A stretch of 64,000 bases of DNA from Anoxynatronum sibiricum (GTDB lineage Bacteria > Bacillota > Clostridia > Peptostreptococcales > Tindalliaceae), in assembly GCF_039414295.1 (NCBI RefSeq), contig NZ_JBCITM010000014.1, positions 1 through 64,000 of the forward strand, in the 5' to 3' direction. The translations under genes were made by a program, and so were the position numbers. The notes beneath the pieces were generated by a model. The model worked only from the letters and a program-made list of their open reading frames with translations. It was not told the origin of the DNA and ran no database searches. Every line of letters begins with the position of its first letter. Position 1 is the first letter of the stretch. Shown one piece after another: positions 1 through 7,943 of this stretch.

Positions 1-77
1 GCCACTATCCTTGATAATAGAGGATAGGAATACCCTTTCTCAAAGCAATATCACCCCTCAAAACTGATTCTAAGCGC

Positions 78-115
78 AAAAAAGCCATGTTTCATCTCTA
101 AAACATGACTTTTTC
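78..115. terminator. Possible bidirectional terminator hairpin
   Basis: The arms AAAAAGcCATGTTT and AAACATGaCTTTTT pair with one mismatch around an 8-nt loop. The stem has A-runs on the left and T-runs on the right, so it could act on either strand. It sits a few bases before a second, stronger terminator. Confidence 0.5.
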
Positions 116-124
116 GACAACCTC

Positions 125-156
125 AAGGTTCTTGAAGGTTTTCAAGAACCTTTTTC
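125..156 (+). terminator. Rho-independent terminator
   Basis: A 12-bp stem (AAGGTTCTTGAA / TTCAAGAACCTT) with a GGTT loop runs into TTTTTC. The orientation fits the end of a plus-strand transcript whose gene lies upstream of the window. Confidence 0.7.
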
Positions 157-303
157 TTGACAAAAGACCACTGGGAAAGAAGAAGCGGCATCGTTTACGA
201 AAGAGGGCGTGAGTACCTGTTAATCAAACTATAAGAAGGCGGTCGGTTTCTAAAAAAAGAAGTAAAAGCCAGCCGTCGTGTTAAGCGGCACATAAGATAG
301 CAA

Positions 304-332
304 GGCTTTCGGCTCAGATGAGACCGAAAGCC
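304..332 (-). terminator. Hairpin after the topoisomerase operon
   Basis: GGCTTTCGG-CTC pairs with GAGaCCGAAAGCC around a 4-nt loop, about 30 bp beyond the stop of the minus-strand A-subunit gene. The T-run after it on the minus strand is weak, so it may terminate or only stabilise the 3' end. Confidence 0.45.
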
Positions 333-363
333 CGATGGCAACTGCGAAAAAAGTATTGAAATA

Positions 364-2607
364 TTATTCGGGCTTCTCAGAGGATTCCTCCGTGTTGGAC
401 TCCAGTAATTCCATGAGATTAACATTCTCGCCCGTATCACATTCACCATGAAGCGTCAGACGGTCTTCTTTCTTCAGGTAGGTGCCCACAGCGGGTATGT
501 TGGCCCGGTAATAATCGGGGTTGGCGAAGGTGACTTCTTCAGGAGCCAACACAGCCACCAGCTCGCTGCCTTTCTTGGACTTGATTACCTGAATCCCCAT
601 GGCGCTGCGGGTGGTCTTGAGATTGATCTGAGCGGTATCAAAAATCAGCACTTTGTTAATATTACTCACCGCCACCAGCCGGCAGTCTTCCTGGAAAAAC
701 CGGATGTCCCGCAGGGCCGGGTCGCCGTAGGCATTAGCCAGTACTTTCCGGTTAGTCTTGGTTTCGTAGGCGGAAAGAGGAATTTTGGCGGCTTTTCCGC
801 TGCTGAAGGCGAAGAACATCATACCGCTGTAATCAGTGGTGGCGACCATATAGAGGATTTTTTCCTCTGGTTCCATGGGCACCAGATTGGGCAGGTAGTT
901 CCCCAAATCACTGGCCTTGGAATCCTCCAGCTCATAAAGCTTCAGCTTGTATGCTTTTTGACGGTTGGAGAAAAGGATCAGGTCTCCCCGGTTTTCTCCG
1001 TCCATTTCCTGAATTAGGCAGTCTTTGGGTTTCAGCTTCTGCTCAAAATTGCCACGCAGGGAGGTGAGGGGGATTTTTTTCAGGTAACCGTCCCGGGTGA
1101 GGAACACCTTCAGGTTGTAATCACTGATCATCAGCACAGGAGATGGCTCGGGCAGCTTGTCCTGGGAGACAATGGCGGTTTTTCGCGGCTGGCCGTAGGT
1201 ATCGGCAATGCGCTTCAGCTCTTGGGCGATGCGTTTTTTCTGCTTGGCCGGGCTGTCGATGAGGGCGGTGAGTTCTTTGATGGCTTTTTCCAGATCCTGG
1301 ATATTCTTAGTCTGCTTCAGCAGGTATTCCCGGTTCAGATGGCGCAGTTTGATTTCGGCCACGTATTCAGACTGTATTTCATCAATGCCAAAGGCATCCA
1401 TCAGATTGGGAACCACCTGTTTTTCTTTATCGGTGTTTCGAATGATGGCAATGGCCTTGTCGATGTCCAACAGAATCACTTCAAGCCCCTTCAGTACATG
1501 GAGCTGTTTTTCCTTTTCGCTACGTTCAAAGATCAGCTGCCGTTGCAGGGTGTCCATTCTGAACTTCAGCCATTCTGTCAGAATACCCTTCACTCCCAGC
1601 ACCTGAGGACGGCCATCGATGATCAGGTTGAAGTTGCAGCTGAAAGAGTCTTGTAGAGGGGTCTGGCGGAAAAGCCGTACCATCACCCGTTCCGGGTCAA
1701 CACCCTTTTTCAGATCCAGGGTGAGTTTGAGACCTTTCAGGTCGGTTTCATCCCGCAGGTCGTTGATTTCTTTCAGGCTACCGGATTTGATGAGGGCAGT
1801 GATTTTTTCCATGATGGCTTCAATGGTGGTGGTATAGGGAATTTCAGTGATTTCGATGACATTATCTTTTGCATCGTAGTGATAGACAGAGCGGAGGGTG
1901 AAGCTGCCCAGGCCCGTCTCGTAAATGCGCCGCAGCTCGGCTTTGTTTCGCACAATTTCGCCGCCGGAGGGAAAATCCGGGGCCTGGAGGGCTTCATACA
2001 TGCCTTCCACATCATCGTCAATGAGTTTGTTGGTGGCTTCGCACAGTTCCACCAGGTTAAAGGGACAAATATTGCTGGCCATGCCCACGGCGATTCCCTG
2101 GTTGGGGTTCGCCAGAATGCTGGGGAAGGTGACGGGGAGCAGGGTGGGTTCTTTGGTGGTGTTGTCGTAGTTGGGCACAAAGGGTACCGTGTCTTTGTTG
2201 ATGGCGGCAAAAAACTCGGTCATCACCGGCATCAGCTTGGCTTCGGTGTAACGGGGAGCGGCGAAGGCCATGTCCCGGGAGTAGGCCCGGCCAAAGTTTC
2301 CCTTGCTTTCCACCAGAGGCATCAGCAGGCTCTGGTTTCCTTTGGTCATGCGCACCATGGTTTCATAAATGGCCATGTCGCCATGAGGGTGAATCTTCAT
2401 GGTCTGGCCCACAATGTTGGCCGATTTGGTGAGGTTTCCCTTTAAAAGGCCCATGCCGTACATGGTGTAGAGGATTTTTCGGTGGGAAGGCTTCAGCCCG
2501 TCAATTTCCGGGAGGGCCCGGGAGATGATGACACTCATGGCATAGGGCATGTAATTGGTTTCCAGAGTGTCCACCACATTGAGTTGTTGTACTTTCGGGT
2601 TTTTCAA
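364..2607 (-). CDS. Type IIA topoisomerase subunit A, ParC-like paralogue
   Basis: The A subunit of a type II topoisomerase cuts and rejoins both DNA strands in the cytoplasm. In 747 residues I see the GyrA/ParC breakage core from residue 1, with the catalytic tyrosine at about Tyr120 in AAPRYTEAKL, then a coiled-coil tower and a C-terminal pinwheel domain. No QRRGGKG-type GyrA box is visible in the tail, which favours relaxation/decatenation over gyrase activity. The position equal to E. coli GyrA Ser83 is Met78 (HPHGDMAIYE), and Asp87 is replaced by Glu82. The start is a TTG at 2607 behind AAAGGAAG; the ATG seven bases upstream is out of frame. It lies 137 bp after the B-subunit gene and is probably cotranscribed. 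It could be the organism's only topoisomerase IV or a third enzyme. Confidence 0.9.
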   Translation of the reverse strand: MKNPKVQQLNVVDTLETNYMPYAMSVIISRALPEIDGLKPSHRKILYTMYGMGLLKGNLTKSANIVGQTMKIHPHGDMAIYETMVRMTKGNQSLLMPLVESKGNFGRAYSRDMAFAAPRYTEAKLMPVMTEFFAAINKDTVPFVPNYDNTTKEPTLLPVTFPSILANPNQGIAVGMASNICPFNLVELCEATNKLIDDDVEGMYEALQAPDFPSGGEIVRNKAELRRIYETGLGSFTLRSVYHYDAKDNVIEITEIPYTTTIEAIMEKITALIKSGSLKEINDLRDETDLKGLKLTLDLKKGVDPERVMVRLFRQTPLQDSFSCNFNLIIDGRPQVLGVKGILTEWLKFRMDTLQRQLIFERSEKEKQLHVLKGLEVILLDIDKAIAIIRNTDKEKQVVPNLMDAFGIDEIQSEYVAEIKLRHLNREYLLKQTKNIQDLEKAIKELTALIDSPAKQKKRIAQELKRIADTYGQPRKTAIVSQDKLPEPSPVLMISDYNLKVFLTRDGYLKKIPLTSLRGNFEQKLKPKDCLIQEMDGENRGDLILFSNRQKAYKLKLYELEDSKASDLGNYLPNLVPMEPEEKILYMVATTDYSGMMFFAFSSGKAAKIPLSAYETKTNRKVLANAYGDPALRDIRFFQEDCRLVAVSNINKVLIFDTAQINLKTTRSAMGIQVIKSKKGSELVAVLAPEEVTFANPDYYRANIPAVGTYLKKEDRLTLHGECDTGENVNLMELLESNTEESSEKPE

Positions 2608-2744
2608 GGGACATCTTCCTTTATCTCAAAGTAATCCAGCTATCTAAAGCATTTCAGCTGTTTAGGCGGAATCCGGCATCACCAGCGTCACCAGCATCGT
2701 AAGCGCTGCAACATGGGGTGCTGCCGGCGGGACACCTGATGAAA

Positions 2745-4727
2745 TTAGTCAATATCCACCTGGGCCAGGTAGTCAGGCCCTTTTTCTGTAATGAAAAGCT
2801 TGCGGCCCGGCAGGTTGTTCCCCAGCAGCACATCAAACATTTCCTTGGTGGCGGCAGCCTCAGAGGGGGTGACCTGAATGAGTCGGCGGGTTTCAGGATT
2901 CATGGTGGTTTCCCACATCATCTGGGGTTCGTTTTCGCCCAGTCCTTTGGAACGCTGCAGGCGGAAGTTGCCCTTGATCTTTTTCAGAATCTGTTCCTTT
3001 TCCCGTTCGTTGTAGGCGAAATGGGTTTCGCTCTTTTTCAGATCGGTGATTTCAAAAAGGGGAGATTCAGCAATGTACACATAGCCTTCTTCAATGAGCT
3101 GGGGAGTGAGCACATACAGCATGGTGAGAATCAGGGTGCGAATCTGAAAACCGTCCACGTCGGCATCGGTGCACAGAATGATCTTATTCCACCGCAGCTT
3201 GGTGATATCAAAGGTGGCCAGGTCAGAATGGCGGGATTTGATTTCAACGCCACAGCCGATGACTTTCAATAAATCAATGATGATATCGTTGGCGAAGATC
3301 TGCTGATAGCTGGCCTTCAGGCAGTTGAGAATTTTACCGCGTACGGGGATGATGGCCTGAAAATCGGCATCCCGGCCCATTTTGGTGGAGCCAAGGGCCG
3401 AATCGCCTTCCACGATGAACAGCTCCCGCTTATCGGGGTCTTTGCTGCGGCAGTCCACAAACTTTTTCACCCGGTTTCCCAGGTCCATTTTGCCGTTTAG
3501 CTTCTTTTTGATGTTCAGCCGTGTCTGTTCCGCGGTTTCCCGGCTTCGCTTATTGGTGAGCACCTGCTGCAGAATCTTCTCCCGGTCCTGTTTGTTCTCA
3601 ATGAAGTAGATTTCCAGCTTTTCCTTGAGGAGGGCCGTCATGGCCTGCTGGATAAACAGGTTGCTGATGGATTTCTTGGTCTGGTTGGCATAGCTGGTCA
3701 CCGTGGAGAAGGAATTGGAGAGGAGGAGCAGGCTGTCTTCGATATCGGTGAAAAGAATTTTTTTCTCGTTCTTACGGTAGAGATTCTCATCCTTTAAGAA
3801 CTGATCAATGACCGCCACGAAGGCATTTTTCACCGCCCGGTCGGGGGCACCGCCATGTTCAAGAAAGCTGGAGTTGTGGTAGTACTCAATGAGGGGCTGC
3901 TGATTGTTAAAGCAGAAGGCGATTTCCATTTTCACCTTGTACTCCGGTTTGTCTTCACGGTCACGGCCGGTGGCGGTACGGGTGAGATGGCGTACTTCGG
4001 TGAGTTCCTGCTCTTTGCTGATCTCCCGGATATAATCCAGAATACCGTTGGGATAACAGAAGGTCACGGTTTCATCCGTCAGATGGTCGTGAAAGAGAAA
4101 GGTGATGCCGGCATTTACCACCGCCTGGCGCTTCAGGGTTTCCAGAAACCATTCCCGGGGAATGGCAATTTCGGTGAACACATCAAGATCCGGCAGCCAG
4201 TGGATCCGGGTGCCGGTTTCGATGGAGGAGCCGGTGAGTTTCTCGCTTTTCAGACCTTCTGGGTTAAGGCCCTTCTCAAAGTGGAGGGTATACCGGTGGC
4301 CGTCCCGCACCACCTCTACATCCATGAAAGTCGATGCAAACTGGGTGGCACAGGCACCCAGGCCATTGAGGCCCAGGCTGTATTCGTAGGTGAGGCCAGT
4401 CATGTTCTGGTATTTGCCGCCGGCATAGAGTTCGCAGAAAACCAGTTCCCAGTTGTAGCGTTCCTCCCGGGGGTTGTATTCCAGGGGAATGCCCCGGCCA
4501 TGGTCGGTGACCTGAATGGAGTGGTCGGCAAACCGCTCCACTTCAATGGTGTTGCCGAAACCTTCCCGGGCTTCATCAATGCTGTTGGCCAGAATTTCAA
4601 AAACGGCATGCTGGCAGCCGCTGATATCGTCGGAACCAAAAATGACACCGGGGCGCAACCGCACCTTGTCGGGTCCTTTCAGGGAAGAAATGCTGTCGTT
4701 GTTATAGGCTTGCTGGGTTTTTACCAT
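2745..4727 (-). CDS. Type IIA topoisomerase subunit B, ParE/GyrB-like
   Basis: This is the ATPase subunit partnering the A subunit downstream. The 660 residues begin with a GHKL ATPase domain: the general base and Mg ligand pair are about Glu44/Asn48 in EILANSIDEA, followed by DHGRGIP and GLNGLGA. A transducer domain comes next, then a TOPRIM domain with FIVEGDSA and DADVDG, and the RSKGLGE / WETTMNPETR tail seen in GyrB and ParE. Full length is normal for Gram-positive GyrB/ParE. The start at 4727 follows GGAAAGG. Sequence such as VFEILANS and DADVDGFQIRTL differs from usual GyrB (EVVDNS, DADVDGAHIRTL), marking a paralogue rather than the housekeeping gyrase. Confidence 0.92.
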   Translation of the reverse strand: MVKTQQAYNNDSISSLKGPDKVRLRPGVIFGSDDISGCQHAVFEILANSIDEAREGFGNTIEVERFADHSIQVTDHGRGIPLEYNPREERYNWELVFCELYAGGKYQNMTGLTYEYSLGLNGLGACATQFASTFMDVEVVRDGHRYTLHFEKGLNPEGLKSEKLTGSSIETGTRIHWLPDLDVFTEIAIPREWFLETLKRQAVVNAGITFLFHDHLTDETVTFCYPNGILDYIREISKEQELTEVRHLTRTATGRDREDKPEYKVKMEIAFCFNNQQPLIEYYHNSSFLEHGGAPDRAVKNAFVAVIDQFLKDENLYRKNEKKILFTDIEDSLLLLSNSFSTVTSYANQTKKSISNLFIQQAMTALLKEKLEIYFIENKQDREKILQQVLTNKRSRETAEQTRLNIKKKLNGKMDLGNRVKKFVDCRSKDPDKRELFIVEGDSALGSTKMGRDADFQAIIPVRGKILNCLKASYQQIFANDIIIDLLKVIGCGVEIKSRHSDLATFDITKLRWNKIILCTDADVDGFQIRTLILTMLYVLTPQLIEEGYVYIAESPLFEITDLKKSETHFAYNEREKEQILKKIKGNFRLQRSKGLGENEPQMMWETTMNPETRRLIQVTPSEAAATKEMFDVLLGNNLPGRKLFITEKGPDYLAQVDID

Positions 4728-4862
4728 AGGTTCGTTCCTTTCCTGTGAAAATCAAAGTCCATGTATGATCATATCACAAGTGGCTGCGATATTTCAAAAG
4801 ACGGTTTCTTTTCCGATGCCATTATAATACATCAGACCAAAAGATGATAGTTGTTTCATAGA

Positions 4863-4892
4863 AAGAAAAACCGCCTCAGTGAATGGGGCGGT
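4863..4892 (-). terminator. Terminator of the ahb operon
   Basis: Read on the minus strand, ACCGCC and GGCGGT form a stem around an 11-nt loop, followed by TTTTTCTTTC. It lies about 45 bp past the ahbB stop and so ends the ahbC-D-A-DUF6544-ahbB transcript. Confidence 0.75.
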
Positions 4893-4937
4893 GAGGATGA
4901 AGACGAATGCGAAGACGAAGGCGCGAAAGGGGGAAAG

Positions 4938-5429
4938 TTACTCGGTGGCGGCAGGGGATTCACAAAAGTATCGCATGCTGGTTTTTTTCAGTTCCCGGAG
5001 GCTGGTAAGCAGCTGGTAGTGCTGAATGCCGGTTTCAGCCGCCAGCTCCTGAACGAAATCAAGGCAGGCAGCTTCGCTGGTGCCGTGAATCATGGTAAAC
5101 AGGTTGAAGGGCCAGTTGGGCCGGGTGGGGCGCTGGTAACAATGGGAAATCTCAGGGCGGGCAGCCATGTGATGACCTGTGGCGGTGGTCAGGTGCTCCG
5201 GCACCTGCCACACCACCATCACATTATGGGTGTAGCCCACCTGATGGTGCCGAACCACGGCTCCCAGGCGTCTGAGAAGGCCTTTTTCCTGAAAGAGGCG
5301 TACCTTTTCCAGCAGGGCTTCTTCAGAGAGATGCAGCTGTTGTGCAAGGGTTTCGTAGGGGTTAAGGGTTTGGGGCAAATCCTGCTGCAGGGCTTTGATG
5401 ATTTCTTTATCCAGTGACGTCAGGGTCAT
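4938..5429 (-). CDS. ahbB: Siroheme decarboxylase subunit AhbB
   Basis: AhbB with AhbA decarboxylates the acetate side chains C12 and C18 of siroheme, giving 12,18-didecarboxysiroheme in the alternative heme pathway. The 163-residue protein has an Lrp/AsnC-like N-terminal helix-turn-helix fold (LDKEIIKALQQDLP...) and the family signature RRLGAVVRHHQVGYTHNVM, then a ferredoxin-like domain with SHCYQRPTRPNWPFNLFTM. The start at 5429 is preceded by AAAGGAGA at good spacing; the longer frame from 5495 adds 22 low-complexity residues and is not preferred. It is the last gene of the minus-strand operon. The resemblance to a regulator is fold ancestry only; with ahbA, C and D beside it the enzyme role is the better reading. 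Confidence 0.88.
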   Translation of the reverse strand: MTLTSLDKEIIKALQQDLPQTLNPYETLAQQLHLSEEALLEKVRLFQEKGLLRRLGAVVRHHQVGYTHNVMVVWQVPEHLTTATGHHMAARPEISHCYQRPTRPNWPFNLFTMIHGTSEAACLDFVQELAAETGIQHYQLLTSLRELKKTSMRYFCESPAATE

Positions 5430-5498
5430 GAAGGGTCTCCTTTCGGAAGTTGAGTGATTCTGAGGATGCTGGTGGAAAGGGGTGTCCTGGTTCATCCA

Positions 5499-6356
5499 TT
5501 AATAGGGTGCCGGCTGATTATATTCCATCTCAATGACTTCAAAGCGAAACCAGTTGAAGTCTCCTTCAGGTAGTTTCCAGGTGACTTCTCCCTTAGTCGG
5601 AACCATCATGCCATCAAAGGAGCGATAATCACTGACGGGAACCGCCCATGTGTGCAGACGAAAGGCACCGTTAAATTCTCCATAACGTTCAGCCTCGAAC
5701 TTCACGGCAGCGCCATCACTGTTGAAAGTGAAGATGCCAGAGGCCTGTACATCTTCGTAAGTCATGGTCGCTTTCGCATGAGTGTCATCAATTGTTTCCC
5801 AGACGATGTAATCTTCCAGGGCGGCTGACGGAAACCACATGGTCTCAGCTAGATATCGCAGCATTGTTCCCTGATCAATTTCCGCTCCTTTGGCATCGGA
5901 GAGGGTGATCAAAGAAAGGGGTTTAATCAGCATGTTTCCATGACCGTGATCATATTTGTCTCTTGCGGCAATATGGATGAACGGAGCAGCCTGAACACGT
6001 GCTCTCCAAATGAATCCAGGTGTTTCGGAGGTGAAGTATTGCTCGGCTTCCACAGGCATCCATGACTGATCTTTTCCCAATCTCATGGAGGCTGTCTGCT
6101 TCAGTCGAACAGTGGCAATTTTCTCTCTGCCTATGATCCCACTGTATTCCAGCCATGCCTGCACATTCTTCGGCAGGCCTTCAAGGTCTTCCTGGGTCAC
6201 AAGCTCACCCTGATGCTGCACTTGATGAAAGAGCATCTCCACTTCCTGCTTCACATGCTGCTTAAAGAAAAGATGGGCGATGCTTGAAGCAGCTATCAAG
6301 GTTAACAGGAGCACCACAAGGACGATGCCAGCTTTGAGAACTATTCTTTTTATCAT
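5499..6356 (-). CDS. DUF6544-family membrane-anchored protein
   Basis: A 285-residue protein with one N-terminal membrane segment (about residues 7-28) and a large soluble domain that I recognise as the DUF6544 family (the PEYFT.../FIWRARVQAAP, YDHGHGNMLIKPLSLI, GTMLRYLAETMWFPSA motifs). No enzymatic role is established for this family. A clear ribosome site, GGAGGATCCC, precedes the ATG at 6356. It sits between ahbA and ahbB, 115 bp after ahbA and 69 bp before ahbB, on the same strand, so it is probably part of the operon. The location suggests a link to heme or siroheme handling at the membrane, but this is only inference; chance insertion into the operon is the alternative. Confidence 0.75.
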   Translation of the reverse strand: MIKRIVLKAGIVLVVLLLTLIAASSIAHLFFKQHVKQEVEMLFHQVQHQGELVTQEDLEGLPKNVQAWLEYSGIIGREKIATVRLKQTASMRLGKDQSWMPVEAEQYFTSETPGFIWRARVQAAPFIHIAARDKYDHGHGNMLIKPLSLITLSDAKGAEIDQGTMLRYLAETMWFPSAALEDYIVWETIDDTHAKATMTYEDVQASGIFTFNSDGAAVKFEAERYGEFNGAFRLHTWAVPVSDYRSFDGMMVPTKGEVTWKLPEGDFNWFRFEVIEMEYNQPAPY

Positions 6357-6471
6357 GGGATCCTCCAGTAAAGAAAAAAGATGAAAGTGCTTTTGTAAAG
6401 AAGTTTATTTCAGGGATGAGGTTGGCGGCGGCGCAAAACCAGTGATTCGCATTTCGGCAAGCGTCAGCGAC

Positions 6472-6942
6472 TCAAAGCTGAAACTGCACTTTGATTTTAA
6501 AGGTCTGACAGGCAGGCAGGTTCAGGAGCGGTCCCCCGTCAGCCTGGGTCTGCAAGTTCTTTTCCAGTTGGCCAAGGGTCTCTGACAATTTCTCATCGGA
6601 GGGGGCAATCAGGGTAAACCACAGGTTGTAGGTGTGGTCCCGCTGGTAATGATGGGTAACCCCGGGAAGGGGGTTGATCAGGGCGGCTGCCTGGGGAACG
6701 AGATGATCAGGAACAGAGACGGCACACAGGGTGCTCACATATCCCAGTTTGCGGGAATCAAAAACCCCGCCCAGTCGCCGGATGATCCCCGCTTCTCGGA
6801 GCAGGTTCACCCGTTGGAGAGCATCAGACTCAGAAATGCCCAGGGTGTCGCCCAGGATTTTGTAGGGCCGGGGATCAACGGGGAAATCCTGCTGTATCAG
6901 GTTCAGCAGCTGCTGGTCAATGGGATCTTGAATGGCTGTCAT
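6472..6942 (-). CDS. ahbA: Siroheme decarboxylase subunit AhbA
   Basis: AhbA is the partner of AhbB in siroheme decarboxylation. The 156 residues show the same Lrp-like helix-turn-helix plus ferredoxin-like architecture, with the AhbA-type signature RRLGGVFDSRKLGYVSTLCA and HHYQRDHTYNLWFTL. The start is the ATG at 6942, whose A is shared with the TGA stop of the radical SAM gene upstream (TGATG), indicating translational coupling. The longer frame from 6978 would overlap that gene further and lacks a better ribosome site. AhbA and AhbB here are recognisably related but separate proteins, as expected for a heteromeric enzyme. Confidence 0.88.
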   Translation of the reverse strand: MTAIQDPIDQQLLNLIQQDFPVDPRPYKILGDTLGISESDALQRVNLLREAGIIRRLGGVFDSRKLGYVSTLCAVSVPDHLVPQAAALINPLPGVTHHYQRDHTYNLWFTLIAPSDEKLSETLGQLEKNLQTQADGGPLLNLPACQTFKIKVQFQL

Positions 6943-7943
6943 CAAGCATCCACCGCCTCTCCGCCCCGGTAAAGACACCAGGGCTCCTCTGCCATGTAAT
7001 CGCCTTCGTGATACACTGCCGCCCGGGCCCGGCAGCCACCACAGGCCACCTTGTAACGGCAGTGGCCGCAGTAGCCGGCGTAATCCATGGAGCGCAGCTG
7101 TTGAAACACAGGGCTGTTGGCCCAGATGTCACTGAAAGGGGTTTGGCGCACATCACCCACCACCATGTCCATATAGGCGCAGGGCTGTACCAGTCCCCGT
7201 GGGCTGATGATGCAGTAGCTGGTGCCGGCCAGACAGCCCCGGCCATAGCGCATTTTCAGGCCCATTTCACTGGCAATGCGCATGAACTGGGGGGCACAGG
7301 TGGGCTTCAGCTCAATGGCGACACTTTTTTGTTTTTCCATGATTCTGGTGATGACAGACTCATACTCTGCCGCCTGAAGGGAGGTTTCTTCAATATGGGC
7401 ACCTCTGCCCGTGGGCACCAGAAAGAAAAGGTGGTGGGCCACTGCTCCCTGAACCACGGCAAAGTCGGTGATGGCTTCCAGCTCATGCTGATTCCAGTCC
7501 ATCACGGTGGTGTGTACCTGAAAGGCCAGGCCCGCCTCTTTGCAAAGGTTCATGCCCCGCACCGCTTCCTGCCAGGCACCGTCATACTGGCGCAGCTGGT
7601 CGTGGTGCGCCACATCCATGCTGTCCAGGCTGATGCCGATACCCATGACGCCGGAAGCTTTCAGATCCCGAGCCAGAGAAGGGGTGAGCAACGTGCCGTT
7701 GCTGCCCATCACCGGCCGCAGGCCTATCTGGGAAGCGTAGGTGGTGAGTTCCACAATATCCGGGCGCATGAGGGGTTCGCCGCCGCTGAAAATCATAATT
7801 TTAAAGCCGGCTTTGGCAATTTCGTCCAGCAGGTCTTTGGCTTCGGCAGTGGTCAATTCATCCGAAGCCTGGGCACCGGCATCCCGGTAGCAGTGGTCAC
7901 AGTACATGTTACACTGATTGGTGGAATTCCAGGAAATAATCAT
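6942..7943 (-). CDS. ahbD: Radical SAM heme synthase AhbD (NirJ2-type)
   Basis: This radical SAM enzyme is expected to convert the two propionates of Fe-coproporphyrin III to vinyl groups, forming protoheme. The 333 residues start with the SAM-cluster motif CNMYCDHCY, followed by the SAM-binding FSGGEP motif, and end with a SPASM-type cysteine cluster (CGHCRYKVACGGC...WCLY). The overall sequence matches what is called NirJ2 in Gram-positive heme clusters. It starts at 7943 with a 4-base ATGA overlap with the upstream radical SAM gene. The step assignment between the two radical SAM proteins rests on family resemblance: this shorter one lacks the long AhbC-like N-terminus, so AhbD is favoured but not proven. 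Confidence 0.8.
   Translation of the reverse strand: MIISWNSTNQCNMYCDHCYRDAGAQASDELTTAEAKDLLDEIAKAGFKIMIFSGGEPLMRPDIVELTTYASQIGLRPVMGSNGTLLTPSLARDLKASGVMGIGISLDSMDVAHHDQLRQYDGAWQEAVRGMNLCKEAGLAFQVHTTVMDWNQHELEAITDFAVVQGAVAHHLFFLVPTGRGAHIEETSLQAAEYESVITRIMEKQKSVAIELKPTCAPQFMRIASEMGLKMRYGRGCLAGTSYCIISPRGLVQPCAYMDMVVGDVRQTPFSDIWANSPVFQQLRSMDYAGYCGHCRYKVACGGCRARAAVYHEGDYMAEEPWCLYRGGEAVDA

Larger units (their letters stand above)
1..363. other. Gene-free left edge with hairpins
   Basis: No convincing coding frame lies here. Three hairpins are visible: an A-flanked/T-flanked hairpin near 78-115, a strong hairpin plus T-run at 125-156, and a GC-rich hairpin at 304-332 just beyond the stop of the minus-strand topoisomerase gene. 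A plus-strand gene probably ends before the window. The short minus frame at 195-449 has no ribosome site and unlikely composition. Confidence 0.6.

Noticed and set aside
364..2607. Calling the A subunit gyrA
   Set aside because: No GyrA-box motif is visible in the tail and the core motifs are divergent; a ParC-like paralogue is the safer call.
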